Shown: positions 11,901 through 23,604, counted from the first letter of the stretch. The stretch: 64,000 nt of DNA from Posidonia oceanica (GCA_037176725.1 JAZBRS010000049.1:16200001-16264000); one strand, 5' to 3'. Numbers and translations: made by a program. The notes: a model not told the origin generated them from the sequence alone.

Positions 11901-14807
11901 CTGAGAAGCAATAGGGGGAGAAGAGGGAGCTGAGGGCGTGAAGAAATACCTGGCTCCGCGTCTGGAACGTGCTCCCGACCTCAGCAGTATCTGGCTGGCC
12001 GGCGAAGTTCGTGCGGTTGCAGCGGCGACTGTCGAGCGCTCGTGGAGGTTGGGGCTGGCTCAGAGCAAGCTTCCGGTGCTTCCCAGACGTCCGGACGCGA
12101 GCTTCGAAGCTCGGGCAGCGATTCGGCACTTTTTGGGTTCAGACAGATGGTCGGAGGTCGAGGGGGATGTTTGCTGCATCTCAGGCTGGATGGGACCCTC
12201 CGGGAGGTTGCTGGAGGTCCGGGGAGTGATTCTGGATGAATGGATTATGGTTCTGGAGAGTGTAGAGGGAGATTGAAGGCGGGTTTGATTTTTGGTCCGG
12301 AGGAGGGGTAAGTGTTTGTTGTGGAGATTTTGGTCTATGGTGAGGGAGAGGGCTGAAGGTCAAGTGCTTTGGGAAGGTGGATGTCTGGTGATTATCTGGG
12401 TGGAGTTTGGTGGGAAGCAGCGAGCTGTGGTGGAGGGAATTGTGGGAGGATCGGTGTTGGGTTGTAGTGGTGATTAGGTGGAGTTTCAGGGCGGTTTTAG
12501 GTGGTGAAAAGGCAATGGGATGGCGGGAGATGAAGGTTGGTAGTTGGGTGAGATTGGGGAAGTAACTGGGAGGAGTGTGGTGGCTTGAGGTGGGTCTGGC
12601 TTGCTGGAAAGGGAAGAGGGAGGTTTGCTGTGGATTTTAGCAGAGGAAGGGGAGGGAATTGCTGAAGGGAGGCTGGAGAATTGGAGGCTCTCTCCGGGAT
12701 GCTGAAGACTCTCTCAGGCTCTCTCTTCTGCTCTCTCTTCTCTCTGGAATTGGAAGATGAAGAGGAGAAGGAGGAGGTCGCACAGGTGGGGAGAAGGCTC
12801 TGAATTCTGGTTTAGGATTGCTCTCTCAGGGTTTTCTGATCGCTCGCTCTCTCTCTGGATCGTCCAAAGCCGAAGGAAGGAGGAGAGGACTGGAGGCTTA
12901 AATGAGGAGGAGGCTGGAGACTGCTGGCGCGAACTGGTGGTTTGAATTCCACCGGCGGCACTGCAGCAGAGGCGATGGATGTCGGCGAGTCGACCGGCAT
13001 TCAATGCCCCCCGGAATTGGTGCTGAGAGAAGAGAGGAGCGGCGAGCTGCTGTTGCTGATAAGATGGAGGCTTCAAATTCGAACGATGGAGGGAGGGCTG
13101 TAGCAGCTGTTCGCGGGAGGAAAAATGGAGGAGGAAGCGCAGAAGGCTGAGGAAGAAGAAGGAGAGGCGTGGGCTGGACTGCTGCGGGCCGAGAAAAAGG
13201 AGAAAAAATAAAGGAAAAAGGAAAATGGGCCGACGGGCCCAGTAAGGAAAAGGAAGAAAGAAAAAGAGAAGGAAGAAAGAAAGAAAGGATAGAATGGGGA
13301 AATAAAATTAGTAAAAATGAACTAAAAATAAATAAAAATACTAGAAAGGTTGTGATGTAGATTAGGATTTTAATTAAATTTTTTAATGGCCATTTTGGGT
13401 TGATTAATGTGTTTTGGGCTTGATTAGGGTTTTAGGGTTTTGGTTTTGCTTTTAATTGGTTTTCACTTGATTAAATGTTTGTTAAACCTTTTTTTAAATT
13501 GTTTTAAAAATTTTGTTTCTCTTGTTAGATACTCTGGACATTGATTAGGATTTTTTAGGATTTATTTTCGTATTAATCAGGATTGGTTTTAGGTTTTTAA
13601 GTCTTAGTCTTCTTAGGTTTTTTTTCTTTCTTAAGTCTTTTAAATTATGCTTTGATTTTTATTTGTTGATTTTTCTTGGAGTTTTTAGTTAGATTTTTCT
13701 GGTTTGATAGGGTGTTTTTAAGTCTTTTAAATGTGTTTTTCTTTTCCTTTTAATTAAGTTTTTAATTTGTTTTTTTCTTAGGTTTGTTAGGTTAAGTCTC
13801 TTTGTTTCTTTAATTACTTGTTTTAGTGTTTGTTTTTTAATTCTTCTTTTTAGGGTTTGTTTTTTAATTCTTTTGATGGGGTTTTTACTTTTGGTAGGTT
13901 TTGGTTTTATTTTAGTTTTTTTCTTGATTTTTCAGTGTTTTCTTTTGATTTGTTTTGCATTTTTTAGCTTACATGCTTGGTTTTCCTTTTAGTTTGATTT
14001 AGTTAAGTTTAGGTTTTTAATTGCTTGTTTAATGTTTTTTAATTGTTTTTCTTAGGGTTCTGATTTGTTTCTTTTATATTTTGGGGTTTTACAGATTTTT
14101 ACGGGTTTTCATGGATTTTTGCAAAAGAAAGAAAGGGGAAAAGAGAAAGAAGTAGAGAAGGGAAAAAAGGAAGAATAAAGGGAAAAGAGATGAGTTGGAG
14201 GAAAAGGATTTTTAAAATTCAGGAAAAAGCTAAAAATAAAGTAAAAATAGGAATAAGATAGAGAAGGGATAGAAGTACAAAGGGGGCCCACAGGCAGGCC
14301 AGAAAAAGGGCAAAAAGGGGATGAAAAGAGAGATGATAATCAGGAGAGAGAGAGGAGAGAGAAAATGATAATCCCGGAGAGAGAAAAGGATAATTTGGGT
14401 GAAAGGGGGTCTTAAGGGTCTTGAAATTTGGTGAAAATTGGTAAGTGGGTAGTCTAGGATTTGAGGTGTTCGTCCTGAAGTTTTGGTTTGATTCTAAGGA
14501 GGTTTTGGAGGGGTTTCAAGGTGCAGAAAAAGGGGAGTTTCACCTAAGTTCTCTAGGGTTTTTGGGAATGGTCTAGGTTTGGAAATTTCTAGGTTCTTGG
14601 GTAGGCTTGTTAAGTGGGTGTTGGTGGTTTTTCCTATGGATTTTGGTTAGGTTTTGAGCCTGGAAAGAGGGGTAAAGGCTTGGGTCAAGATGGGCTGATT
14701 TTGAAGGGTAAAGAAGAGGATTAGGGTTTGGTTTGGGTTTGGGTTTAAGACCAGCAATCATTAGGAGGGTTCCAAGGATCCAAGCCTGTCAAAATGGGGT
14801 GTCAACA
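8907..14807 (-). mobile_element. 3' LTR of the complete element
   Basis: 5,901 bp, TGTTGACACCCC...GATCGCTACA read on the minus strand. In the first 190 bp from the 8907 edge I count five differences from the 5' LTR, all transitions, mostly in CG or CHG contexts. Contents mirror the other LTRs: internal TGGCGACTC motif (about 9025-9033), minisatellite (9480-9770), donor-like sites (10220 and 11949), TTGCATTTTAG-phrase tract (10440-11470), hairpin (11509-11562), GC-rich block (11500-13150), T-rich tract (13370-14100), AACCCTAG-like start. Short ORFs within it are not credible genes. Confidence 0.95.
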
Positions 14808-14821
14808 GATGCCCCTCCCTG
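14808..14821 (-). other. Polypurine tract (plus-strand primer) of the complete element
   Basis: Directly before the 3' LTR start TGTTGACACC, the minus strand reads AGGGAGGGGCATC, the usual kind of purine tract ending in CATC seen in Tat/Ogre elements. Confidence 0.8.
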
Positions 14822-15359
14822 AGCGAGGGCAAGCGGAGCGCGGCCGCTGCTCAGGGTTGACAAGACACCCCATCTGACCGACGGGAGCAGCGGGTTGCTA
14901 TGGGCGTGAGCTACTTATTCGGCGGATGCACCGAAGATCGTAGCCCGTTGCCGCAATGCAAGATGCTAGGTGCAGATGAATGTTGTGCAGCGCGATGCAT
15001 GCTGATGCAAATGCAATGCAAGAAGTTAGCATAAAAGTTAGTGCAGCTAGAACAGATGCTGATGCTGTGCAAGTGATGCTGATGATGCTAAAGTAATATG
15101 CAGTGCTAGCTGAGGAAGTGCTAAGATGATGCAAGAGGAATGATAAAAAGGCGCGATGTGGCGCGAGGATCTGGCAGGGAGGCCAGACTTGCGCGACAAA
15201 GCGAGGAAAAATAGGGTGTAGCTTGTCCCCGCCCGGGGAGCAAGCTAGCAGAAAAGAAAAAAGGGTGCGAGGGGAGAGAGGCTAACTCTCCTATCGCAAA
15301 AAAGGAGGTGCATGACTTTGCCTTCCTGGGGCAAGGTCACGCCAAAAAAGGGTGATAAG

Positions 15360-16340
15360 GTGACGGGCTTATCGTCCGGATAGTTTACGGTCCTATCAAC
15401 CGGGAGTGATAGTTTAGGTTATCAGCCTAGAGCGATAGTTTAGGTTATCAGCCTGGAGTGATAGTTTAGGTTATCAGCCTAGAGCAGTTGTGAGTGATAG
15501 TTACTGGATATCAGCCGTATAACATGGTTGTGTAGGATAGTTTACAGTCCTATCAACTGGCGGATAGTTTACAGACCTATCAACTGGCGGATAGTTTACA
15601 GACCTATCAACTGGAAGCCACAAACCATGAGTGATAGTTACTGGGTATCAGCCGTATAACGCAAATGCCGGATAGTTTACAGTCCTATCAACTGGAGCGA
15701 TAGTTTACAGACCTATCAACTGGCGGATAGTTTACAGACCTATCAACTGGCGGATAGTTTACAGTCCTATCAACTGGAAACGGCATTGCGAGGGACAGTT
15801 ACTGGATGTCAGCCGTATAACATGATTGCACGTGATAGTTTACAGTCCTATCAACTGGCGGATAGTTTACAGACCTATCAACTGGCAGATAGTTTACAGA
15901 CCTATTAACTGGCGGATAGTTTACAGACCTATCAACTGGAAACGCGCAATGATGAGGGATAGTTACTGGATATCAGCCGTATAATGCAATTGCTGGTGAT
16001 AGTTTAGGATATCAGCCTAACGATAGTTTACAGTCCTATCAACTGGTGGATAGTTTACAGACCTATCAACTGGCGGATAGTTTACAGACCTATCAACTGG
16101 AAACCGCAATTGCAAGGGACAGTTACTGGATGTCAGCCGTATAACACAACTGTGGGCCAACCATGGATCGGCCCAGATGATAGTTTAGGTTATCAGCCTG
16201 AGAGCAGATAGTTTAGGATATCAGCCTGAGCAGATAGTTTAGGATATCAGCCTAAGCAGATAGTTTAGGATATCAGCCTGAGCAGATAGTTTAGGATATC
16301 AGCCTAAGCAGAAGTTTAGGATATCAACCTGAGAGTGCTT
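15360..16340. repeat. 27-bp tandem array in the 3' untranslated region, with a 162-bp higher-order period
   Basis: Units of 27 bp (GGATAGTTTACAGACCTATC plus AACTGGC) are arranged in blocks separated by variant units containing AGTTACTGGATATCAGCCGT. The variants recur at about 15630, 15793, 15957 and 16118, about 162 bp apart, that is six units. Right-hand units switch to GATAGTTTAGGATATCAGCC. Each unit holds an inverted repeat GATAG...CTATC. It lies between the extra ORF and the polypurine tract, where Tat elements commonly carry arrays. Confidence 0.9.
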
Positions 16341-17335
16341 GATTGTTGATAAGAGGGGACGAGATAATGATGAGAACTATTGCTAAAGAGGGGGTGAGAT
16401 CATGATGAGAATTACTGCTAAAGAGGGGATGAGATCATGATGAGAATTATTGCTAAAGAGGGGATGAGGTCATGATGAGAATTATTGCTAAAGAGGGGAT
16501 GAGGTCATGATGAGATAAAGAGGGGGATGAGGTAATGATGAGAATGATTGATTGATAAGATATCGGACTTATCGACCGGCAAAGAGGGGATGAGGTAATG
16601 ATGAGAATGATTGATTGATAAGATATCGGACTTATCGACCGGCAAAGAGGGGATGAGGTAATGATGAGAATGATTGATTGATAAGATATCGGACTTATCG
16701 GCCGGCAAAGAGGGGATGAGGTAATGATGAGATAAAGAGGGGGATGAGGTAATGATGAGATATAGAGGGGGATGAGGTAATGATGAGAATGATTGATTGA
16801 TAAGATATCGGACTTATCGGCCGGCAAAGAGGGGATGAGGTAATGATGAGATAAAGAGGGGGATGAGGTAATGATGAGAATGATTGGTTGATAAGATATC
16901 GGACTTATCGGCCGGCAAAGAGGGGATGAGGTATTGATGAGATAAAGAGGGGGATGAGGTAATGATAAGAATTATTGGTTGATAAGATATCGGACTTATC
17001 GGCCGGCAAAGAGGGGATGAGGTAATGATGAGATAAAGAGGGGGATGAGGTAATGATGAGATAAAGAGGGGGATGAGGTAATGATGAGAATGATTGATTG
17101 ATAAGATATCGGACTTATCGGCCGGCAAAGAGGGGATGAGGTAATGATGAGATAAAGAGGGGGATGAGGTAATGATGAGAATGATTGGTTGATAAGATAT
17201 CGGACTTATCGGCCGGCAAAGAGGGGATGAGGTAATGATGAGATAAAGAGGGGGATGAGGTAATGATGAGAATTATTGGTTGATAAGATATCGGACTTAT
17301 CGACTGGCAAAGAGGGGATGAGGTAATGATGAGAA
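16340..17335. repeat. 63-bp tandem array in the 3' untranslated region
   Basis: About a dozen units with GATAAGATATCGGACTTATC, GGCCGGCAAAGAGGGGATGA and GGTAATGATGAGAATGATTG. Successive starts at 16554 and 16617 give a 63-bp period; some units carry an extra 27-28-bp sub-repeat (ATAAAGAGGGGGATGAGG...). The inverted repeat GATAAG...CTTATC parallels the stem in the neighbouring 27-bp array. Three spurious 21-residue-period ORFs come from the multiple-of-three length. Confidence 0.9.
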
Positions 17336-17499
17336 GAAATCATCCTATGACACCAGGAATATCATAGGGGAAAGAGGGGAAGAATGATACCAAGGGGCGA
17401 TCAAAAGATGCCCCTGGTGTCGGGATGACACCAGGGGCTGGCCAACACGTCCTTGGCATCGAAAGCAGAGGGTGATGGCAAGATTGTCGTGCTTGTCAG

Positions 17500-17815
17500 A
17501 CGAGTAGTTTGGGGTACCAGCCCGCTGGGGACTCAGCTGGGGATGATCAGCTGAGGAGGATGACAGGTTGACGGACCTTTCGCCGAGCAGTTTGGGGTGC
17601 CAGCCCGCAGGGGACCCAGCTGGGGATGACCAGCTGAGGAGGATGACAGGTTGACGGACCTTTCGCCGAGCAGTTTGGGGTGCCAGCCCGTTGGGGACTC
17701 AGCTGGGGATGATCAGCTGAAAAGGATGACAGGTTGACGGACCTTTCGCCGAGCAGTTTGGGGTGCCAGCCCGCAGGGGATGATGATCCAGCTGGGGGCG
17801 ACCAGCTGGGGACGC
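17500..17815. repeat. About 82-bp tandem array next to the extra ORF
   Basis: Four copies of a unit containing GTTGACGGACCTTTCGCCGA, GCAGTTTGGGGTGCCAGCCC and CAGCTGGGGATGACCAGCTG; starts at 17568, 17650 and 17733 give 82-83 bp. Related two-copy sequence occurs in the host element at 53165-53285. Confidence 0.85.
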
Positions 17816-18091
17816 CAGATGGCGTAGCTTGACGACGCGGGTCCGCAGAGGTTCTGGACTCCGGATTGGGTGCTGAGGACTTTGCTGCGTTGTGATGGCT
17901 GCAAGTCTGCCAGAGGGCCTGAGATGATGATGATAATGAATATGCGATGCATTGAACAGTCTTGAAGTACAAGCAGATAGCAGAAACAGTTTTTTTTTCA
18001 TTGATAAAACTTGATGAGTACAATGCCTGTGGCAGGCCAAAAGATGTATAACATGACTTGAAAGAAGACCACATGGTGATTGCATAATGGC
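17816..18091 (-). other. Short untranslated stretch after the extra ORF
   Basis: Between the 82-bp array and the stop of the extra ORF lies unique sequence with GATGATGAT runs and a T9 tract (plus strand) near 17990. I see no ORF or structure of note. Confidence 0.5.
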
Positions 18092-19426
18092 CTAGTCAGT
18101 TCGAGCCTTCTTCGACTGCCTGGAGTCGGGGAATAGGGGGCCGCCTGGCAGGACCTCAGAAATAGGCCAGAGCTCTCGGACTTCAGCTTCATATTCTGGG
18201 GTGCATCCTACACCTCTCATTGCTGCAATGTCTGTTGATTGGACCCCATGCTGCATCAGACTAGCGAGCTTCTTGGTCGGGGCAGTTGTGCTGAGAGGGT
18301 ACATCTGTAGAAGCTCGGGCGCTGTACTGTCAATGAAGGCGTCCTGCCGAAAGCCGAACTGGCGCATGACCCTGATTGGATGGTACTCTACGCCCGCTGT
18401 GAAGCCTGGTAGAATGATCAGCCGCGCGTCGCGCGCGCTGAAGAAGACAGTAAATGGCTCAGCTACAGAGGGGACAATACGCCAGGTTATAGCGTTGTCA
18501 GTCAGTGCTGATAGCTTCTCATATTCTTCTTTGACGCTCTTTTCTGTCTTGGCACGGGCGCTGCTGCAGTAAGCTTCAAAGGCATGCACTTGAGGGCGCA
18601 AGAGGTTCGTCTCTAAGTGCGCGGTCAGCCAGACTTGTATGAGTGCTCCGCAACCGTGGAAGTGGCGGCAGCGATGAGAGATGCGGTCCAGCCCGCGATA
18701 GGTCTCAGCCAGGACAACTGGTGCCAGGTCTATGTGCTGGGTCACCACAGCTAATGCAATTTCTGCAACCTCAATGGCTACCGTTAGTCGGCCATGCGTA
18801 AAGATCAATTTGCCCAGAAAGCGGATGACAAATCCTCGGAGCCACAGCTCGTCTCCGAGGTCAGCACGCTTGTTCAAGATATCATCGAAGGACGCAAGGC
18901 GAAGTATAAGTTCTGGCCCACTGGTGCAGATTAGTTTCTGTTGGCAAGTTCGAGTGGGGAGCCCAGTCAGCTGGCTCAGGACCTGGAGGTATCCGTCGCG
19001 CCTCATGAAAATAGGCAGCCCCAGGATCTTGGAAAAGCCACAGATCCGACGCACCTCTTCTAATGTAGGTGTCAGCTTAGTTTTGCCAAAGCGAAAGACA
19101 TGGTGCGCCGGTTTCCAGAATCTTGCGGCGGCACACAGAAGGTGACGGCTGACTTCCACGTCAGCGGCCTTCAGCAGTTTAGTTGGGATCCCCTAGAGGC
19201 GCAGCTTCTCACAGTCTTCTTGTGTGAGCCTGCCGATCCATTCTCGCAAGGTTTCCGAGCAGTGTGCGGGAGTCAGCAGAGTTGGGAAGCCCATTACACT
19301 GATTGCAGAGGGACAGGCAGATAGCTGCAGAAGCTTGAAAGTACCTGCTATCAATAAACAGTCAGATCTCGCAGGCGTATATTCTTTGATAGAAAGCAGA
19401 ATTTGAGGCTGATAAAGTAGTTCCAT
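18092..19426 (-). CDS. Extra sense ORF downstream of integrase, plant-mobile/DUF7745-like
   Basis: Read on the minus strand from ATG at 19426 to the stop at 18092, about 444 codons, with one in-frame TAG at 19193-19195. The downstream open part (355 codons from 19159) begins with a region containing ARFWKPAHHVFRFGKTKLTP followed by TLEEVRRICGF. That pattern (FW.P..H.F.F....LTPTLEE...I.G) is what I recognise from DUF7745 / plant-mobile-domain-like proteins encoded by many plant Tat elements. The rest is alpha-rich, with no signal peptide or membrane segment, so it does not look like an envelope protein despite its env-like position. Function is unknown; relatives in Ogre elements usually lie upstream of gag instead. 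The family assignment is by eye. Confidence 0.6.
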
Positions 19427-20730
19427 ATGCGTTCAGCAGTTGATAACAGAACATGGCAGTTAAGCATAGATAAACAAAGGGAATTTGCAGCAGTCCGGCG
19501 AATGCGGGGGCGAGGGCCGGCAGGAGATCTGGACCGGCGCAGCTTGAGTGTCGTCGATGCGCTCTGCTGGGGAGAAGTACTACCTCAGGGCCTGAGCGTG
19601 TTGCAGAGCGGAGAGATTGGTGGAAGAGGAAAGGAATGAAAGAGGATGCTCGTATGCAGGATGCAAGTGCTGTGCTTATGATGATGAGTATTATGCTTGG
19701 ATGGGTGAGTATGCTTAGATGCCCTCAGCGTACAGAGTGCTTTGGTGCCTGCTGCGAAGGAAGGGAGTGGTCCCTGACTCACTGGGCCCTACCTAGACTC
19801 TTGGCTTGTCGGTGGCTCTCCGGAACGGGTTGTTGGCATTATACAGGTGGTGGTGTGGTGAGGACAGGCTACTGGCCGCGCTCTCAGGACCTACACCTAT
19901 TCTTTCAGCTCTCTTTTTTTTGATTGATTTCTCCCTCATAGGTGTGCAGTCTTTCTCTGCCCCTAGCTAGGAGAAGGTGAGTGTTTGCTCTTAGGAGGAT
20001 GTGGTAGACCCTTTTAGGCTTGACATGCTGGGCATCTCTAGTGAGGTATGGGGGATAATGGTGCCTGTGTTTTTTGGGCTACATTTTGCCTTTTTTCTTC
20101 TTTTTTTGTTTTTTGCTTTGCTTGCTTTTTTCCCCTTTTTTTTTGGGTTTTTGTTCTATCTCTTTTTTTTGCTTGTTGTTTTGCTTTTCTCTCTTTTTTT
20201 TTCAGGCTTTTGCTATCCCCATTTTGGTGGCAAAAGAAGGGTGCTTGGATTGTAATGGATTTAGGCTTTGGGTCTGTTGTGTGATGGGTAGAAGGAGCAG
20301 GGTTAGACTGCACACCCCTATCTCTAGGGCCAGCTTCTGTCTTCGTCTTCTGTTCCTTGGATGTGCCCAAGCCTAGGTGTCTACTCTCACTCTTTTTCAG
20401 ACTCACATCCTAACATCTTTTCTCCCTCAGAGGTGTATGTCCTTACGAGATTAGGCAGTTCGCCTGTCCTCGTTGGTGGTGGCTCCCTCACTAGCCAAGA
20501 CATCTGAGTAGTGCCAGGTGAGGCAGGGTGACTCTTTCCAGAGCAGGCAAGCACTTCCGGTTGTCATCACCGGGCAGAAGGTACAATGCTTGAGAGGATG
20601 ACGATGATTTGAAAGGAAGTGATGCAAGAGTTCAAAGGATGATGATGATGATTTGAAATAAAGATGAAGCAAGGAGGCGAGAATGCAAGCGCGAGTGGGA
20701 GAAGGGCATCTGCAACGGGGCCGCTTTCGG
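19427..20730 (-). other. Spacer between integrase and the extra ORF
   Basis: No credible ORF. A strong T-rich tract on the plus strand (about 20060-20210) is a purine-rich tract on the element's coding strand. A short motif (CACACCTATGAGGGAGAAA-like, minus strand) occurs twice, near 19940 and 20430. Whether the extra ORF is reached by splicing or by a separate promoter cannot be seen. Confidence 0.5.
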
Positions 20731-23604
20731 CTACTGATAGTACTTCTTCAGATAGCAGAGGTTGACGGGCTCAGACTGCTCAACCCGGTCCATATCTTCA
20801 AGAGTTACAGCGCCTCCCGAAAAGATCTGCTTGACCACAAAGGGGCCACGCCAATTGGGTCGAAATTTCCCTCGACCATCAGGCGAATGAATGGCGCGCA
20901 AGACAAGGTCCCCTGGCTGAAAGTTTCTAGGCTGGACCTTTTTCAAGAATGCTCTGGCCATCCGCTTCTGATAGCAGTGAGCGTTGTGCATAGCTTGCAG
21001 TCTGCGCTCATCAATTAAGTTCAGTTGGATGCAGCGGTCTTTGACCCATTCTGCCTCTTCCAACTCAACTTCTCGTAGGATCCGCAGAGAGGGGATCTCT
21101 ACTTCAACAGGTAACACCGCTTCCATTCCGTACACCAGAGAGTACGGAGTGGCTCCTGTAGAGGTCCGGATTGATGTCCTATACGCCCAGAGTGCGTACG
21201 GGAGCTTGTCGTGCCAATCCTTGTGGGTTTCTGCCATTTTCTTCAGGATATTGACAATGTTCTTGTTTGCAGACTCCACAGCTCCGTTCATCTTTGGCCG
21301 ATAGGGCGAGGATCGATGATGCTTGATCTTGAGACTTTGCAGGAATTCCTCGATCCTTTTGGCAATGAAGTTTGTGCCATTATCAGAGATGACTGAGTGC
21401 GGGACCCCATATCGGGCAACGATATTGTTTCTGATAAATTTTTCTGTTGCCACAACGGTGGCTGTTCTGTAAGAGGCTGCTTCCACCCACTTGGTAAAGT
21501 AATCGATCGCTACCAGAATGTAGCGATGACCATTTGAAGCAGCAGGGTGGATGGCGCCAATGACATCGATCCCCCAGGTGGAGAAAGGCCATGGCGAAGA
21601 CATGTTGTGCAGCTGATGCGGAGGGGCCTTGATGAAGTTGCCATGGATCTGACAGTTGTGATATCTGCGCACGAACCGGCAGCAGTCGGCTTCCATGGTT
21701 TGCCAGAAATATCCTTGCAGCATGATCTTCTTGGCCAGGAGGATGCCATTCATGTGTGGGCCACAGGTCCCCGCATGCACCTGAAGCATCAGCGTGTCAG
21801 CCTCCGATTTGTTCAGGCAGCGCAGTAGCATCTGATTGTATGACCTTCTGTACAGCTGCCCGGCCCCTAACACATACTTTGACGCCAGACGCGCCAAAGT
21901 TCTCTTGTCTGCTGCTGTGGTATCAGGAGGAAAGCTACCAGACTCCAGAAAGGATTTTATATCTTGATACCAGGGCTGCCCCTCTGCTGGATCCGCTTCT
22001 TCTATGCTCATGCAGTATGCAGGCTGCTCGATGCGAGTGACTGATACATCCACTGTGCTATCTTTTGAAATGGTGAGCCAGGATGCCAGGGTTGCTAGTG
22101 CGTCTGCATACGCATTCTTTGCTCTGTTTAGGTATGTGAAGCGGACGCTCTTAAATTCTTCCATCAGCCTCAGCAGGTGTTCGTGATACGGCACAAGCTT
22201 GGGATCTTTTGTCCTCCAGTCGCCGTTCACTTGAGAAATTACCAGCATGGCATCACCGTGCACATGCAGCTTCTGCGCCTCATGTTCGAGGGTGACTCTC
22301 AACCCTAGGATGCATGCTTCATACTCCGCTTCATTGTTTGTGCATGCGATAGTCAGCTTCCTCGCGAAGGGAATCATCTGTCCTTGGGGCGTGGTCAGCA
22401 CTGCGCCTACGCCTCGGCCCTTTTTGTTGACTGCACCATCAAAGTAGAGCTGCCATTCCTCTTGTTTCTCAGGATCTTTCTGCTCAGAGTCCTCCATTGC
22501 AAAGAGAATGTCTTCATCAGGGAACTGTGTCTGGAGGGGTTGGTATTCAGGCAGAGGAAGGTCAGCAAGATGGTCTGCCATGGCCTGACCCTTCATGGAT
22601 TTCTGTGTGACAAAAGTGATGTCGTACTGAGACAATAACACTTGCCACTTAGCACATCTGCCCACCATGGCCGGCTTTTGGAAAAGGAACTTGATAGGAT
22701 CATGCCGGCATAAGAGCTGTACTGGGTATGCCATCATGTAGTGCCTTAGTTTCTGTGCAGCCCAGACAAAGGACAAACAGGTCTTCTCTAGTGTACTGTA
22801 CCTGGCTTCGCATTCATTAAATTTCTTGCTAAGGTAATAGATGGCGCGTTCCCTTCTACCAGATTCGTCATGTTGGCCCAAGACGGCGCCCATGGAATGC
22901 TGCGTGGTAGAAAGGTAGAGAAGCAAAGGTCTCCCTGGTGTAGGCGAGACCAGGACAGGAGGCTTGATCAGCAGCTGCTTGATCTTGGCAAATGCAGCCT
23001 GACACTCCTCGCTCCAGTGAATCTGCGCATTCTTCTTCAAGAGCTTGAATATGGGTTCGCAGATGGGCGTAAGCTGTGCAATGAAGCGGCTAATATATTG
23101 TAAACGCACAAGCAGACTTCTGACTTCTTTTTCAGTTCTAGGGGGTGGCATGTCCACGATGGCTTGTGCTTTCAATGGGTCCACCTCAATCCCCCTTTGG
23201 CTAACAATGTAGCCGAGCAATTTGCCAGAAGACACCCCGAATACGCACTTCTTGGGATTCAGGCGCAGCTTGTACTTCCGTAGACGGTCAAAGAGCTTTT
23301 TGAGACAGGTAAGATGATCTTCAGGCTCTTTGGTTTTAGCAATCATGTCGTCTACATAGACCCTTACTTCTTGGTGCATGAGGTCGTGGAATAGCGCAGT
23401 CATGGCCCTCTGATAGGTCGCACCAGCATTTTTCAGGCCGAACGGCATGACTTGGTAGCAGAAGACTCCCCAAGGGGTGATGAATGAAGTCTTTTCCATG
23501 TCTTCTTCTGCCATTTTGATTTGATTGTATCCAGAAAAGCCGTCCATGAAGGAGAGCATCTTGTGGCCCGCTGTATTGTCGACTAGGACGTCTATGTGAG
23601 GCAA
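20731..23604 (-). CDS. pol: Pol: RT (palm onward), two RNase H domains, integrase
   Basis: 957 open codons. Residues 1-150 are RT, with the YVDD catalytic box at 83-86. Residues about 222-330 are the first RNase H-like domain (GRPLLLYLST...), degenerate as is typical of gypsy elements next to a second copy. Residues about 383-510 are the second RNase H, with all four acidic residues visible (D389, E427, D451, D501). Integrase follows from about 600: the catalytic triad D680, D741 (SDNGTN) and E777 is intact with D-60-D-35-E spacing. The zinc finger is damaged: CGPHMNGI lacks the usual second His and RYHNC lacks the first Cys of C-x2-C. A GDLVLR...NWRGPF C-terminal module ends the protein. There is no chromodomain. 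The start is only the first Met after a frameshift; the true pol begins upstream. Confidence 0.95.
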   Translation of the reverse strand: MPHIDVLVDNTAGHKMLSFMDGFSGYNQIKMAEEDMEKTSFITPWGVFCYQVMPFGLKNAGATYQRAMTALFHDLMHQEVRVYVDDMIAKTKEPEDHLTCLKKLFDRLRKYKLRLNPKKCVFGVSSGKLLGYIVSQRGIEVDPLKAQAIVDMPPPRTEKEVRSLLVRLQYISRFIAQLTPICEPIFKLLKKNAQIHWSEECQAAFAKIKQLLIKPPVLVSPTPGRPLLLYLSTTQHSMGAVLGQHDESGRRERAIYYLSKKFNECEARYSTLEKTCLSFVWAAQKLRHYMMAYPVQLLCRHDPIKFLFQKPAMVGRCAKWQVLLSQYDITFVTQKSMKGQAMADHLADLPLPEYQPLQTQFPDEDILFAMEDSEQKDPEKQEEWQLYFDGAVNKKGRGVGAVLTTPQGQMIPFARKLTIACTNNEAEYEACILGLRVTLEHEAQKLHVHGDAMLVISQVNGDWRTKDPKLVPYHEHLLRLMEEFKSVRFTYLNRAKNAYADALATLASWLTISKDSTVDVSVTRIEQPAYCMSIEEADPAEGQPWYQDIKSFLESGSFPPDTTAADKRTLARLASKYVLGAGQLYRRSYNQMLLRCLNKSEADTLMLQVHAGTCGPHMNGILLAKKIMLQGYFWQTMEADCCRFVRRYHNCQIHGNFIKAPPHQLHNMSSPWPFSTWGIDVIGAIHPAASNGHRYILVAIDYFTKWVEAASYRTATVVATEKFIRNNIVARYGVPHSVISDNGTNFIAKRIEEFLQSLKIKHHRSSPYRPKMNGAVESANKNIVNILKKMAETHKDWHDKLPYALWAYRTSIRTSTGATPYSLVYGMEAVLPVEVEIPSLRILREVELEEAEWVKDRCIQLNLIDERRLQAMHNAHCYQKRMARAFLKKVQPRNFQPGDLVLRAIHSPDGRGKFRPNWRGPFVVKQIFSGGAVTLEDMDRVEQSEPVNLCYLKKYYQ

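Noticed and set aside
15360..16340. Regular repeats with spacers resembling a CRISPR array
   Set aside because: Context is a plant retrotransposon 3' UTR; units are directly tandem, spacers are variant units, and no cas genes exist.
16453..17128. ORFs with a 21-residue period (MPADKSDILSINHSHHYLIP)
   Set aside because: Product of the 63-bp 3'-UTR array; antisense-independent, no start context or homology.
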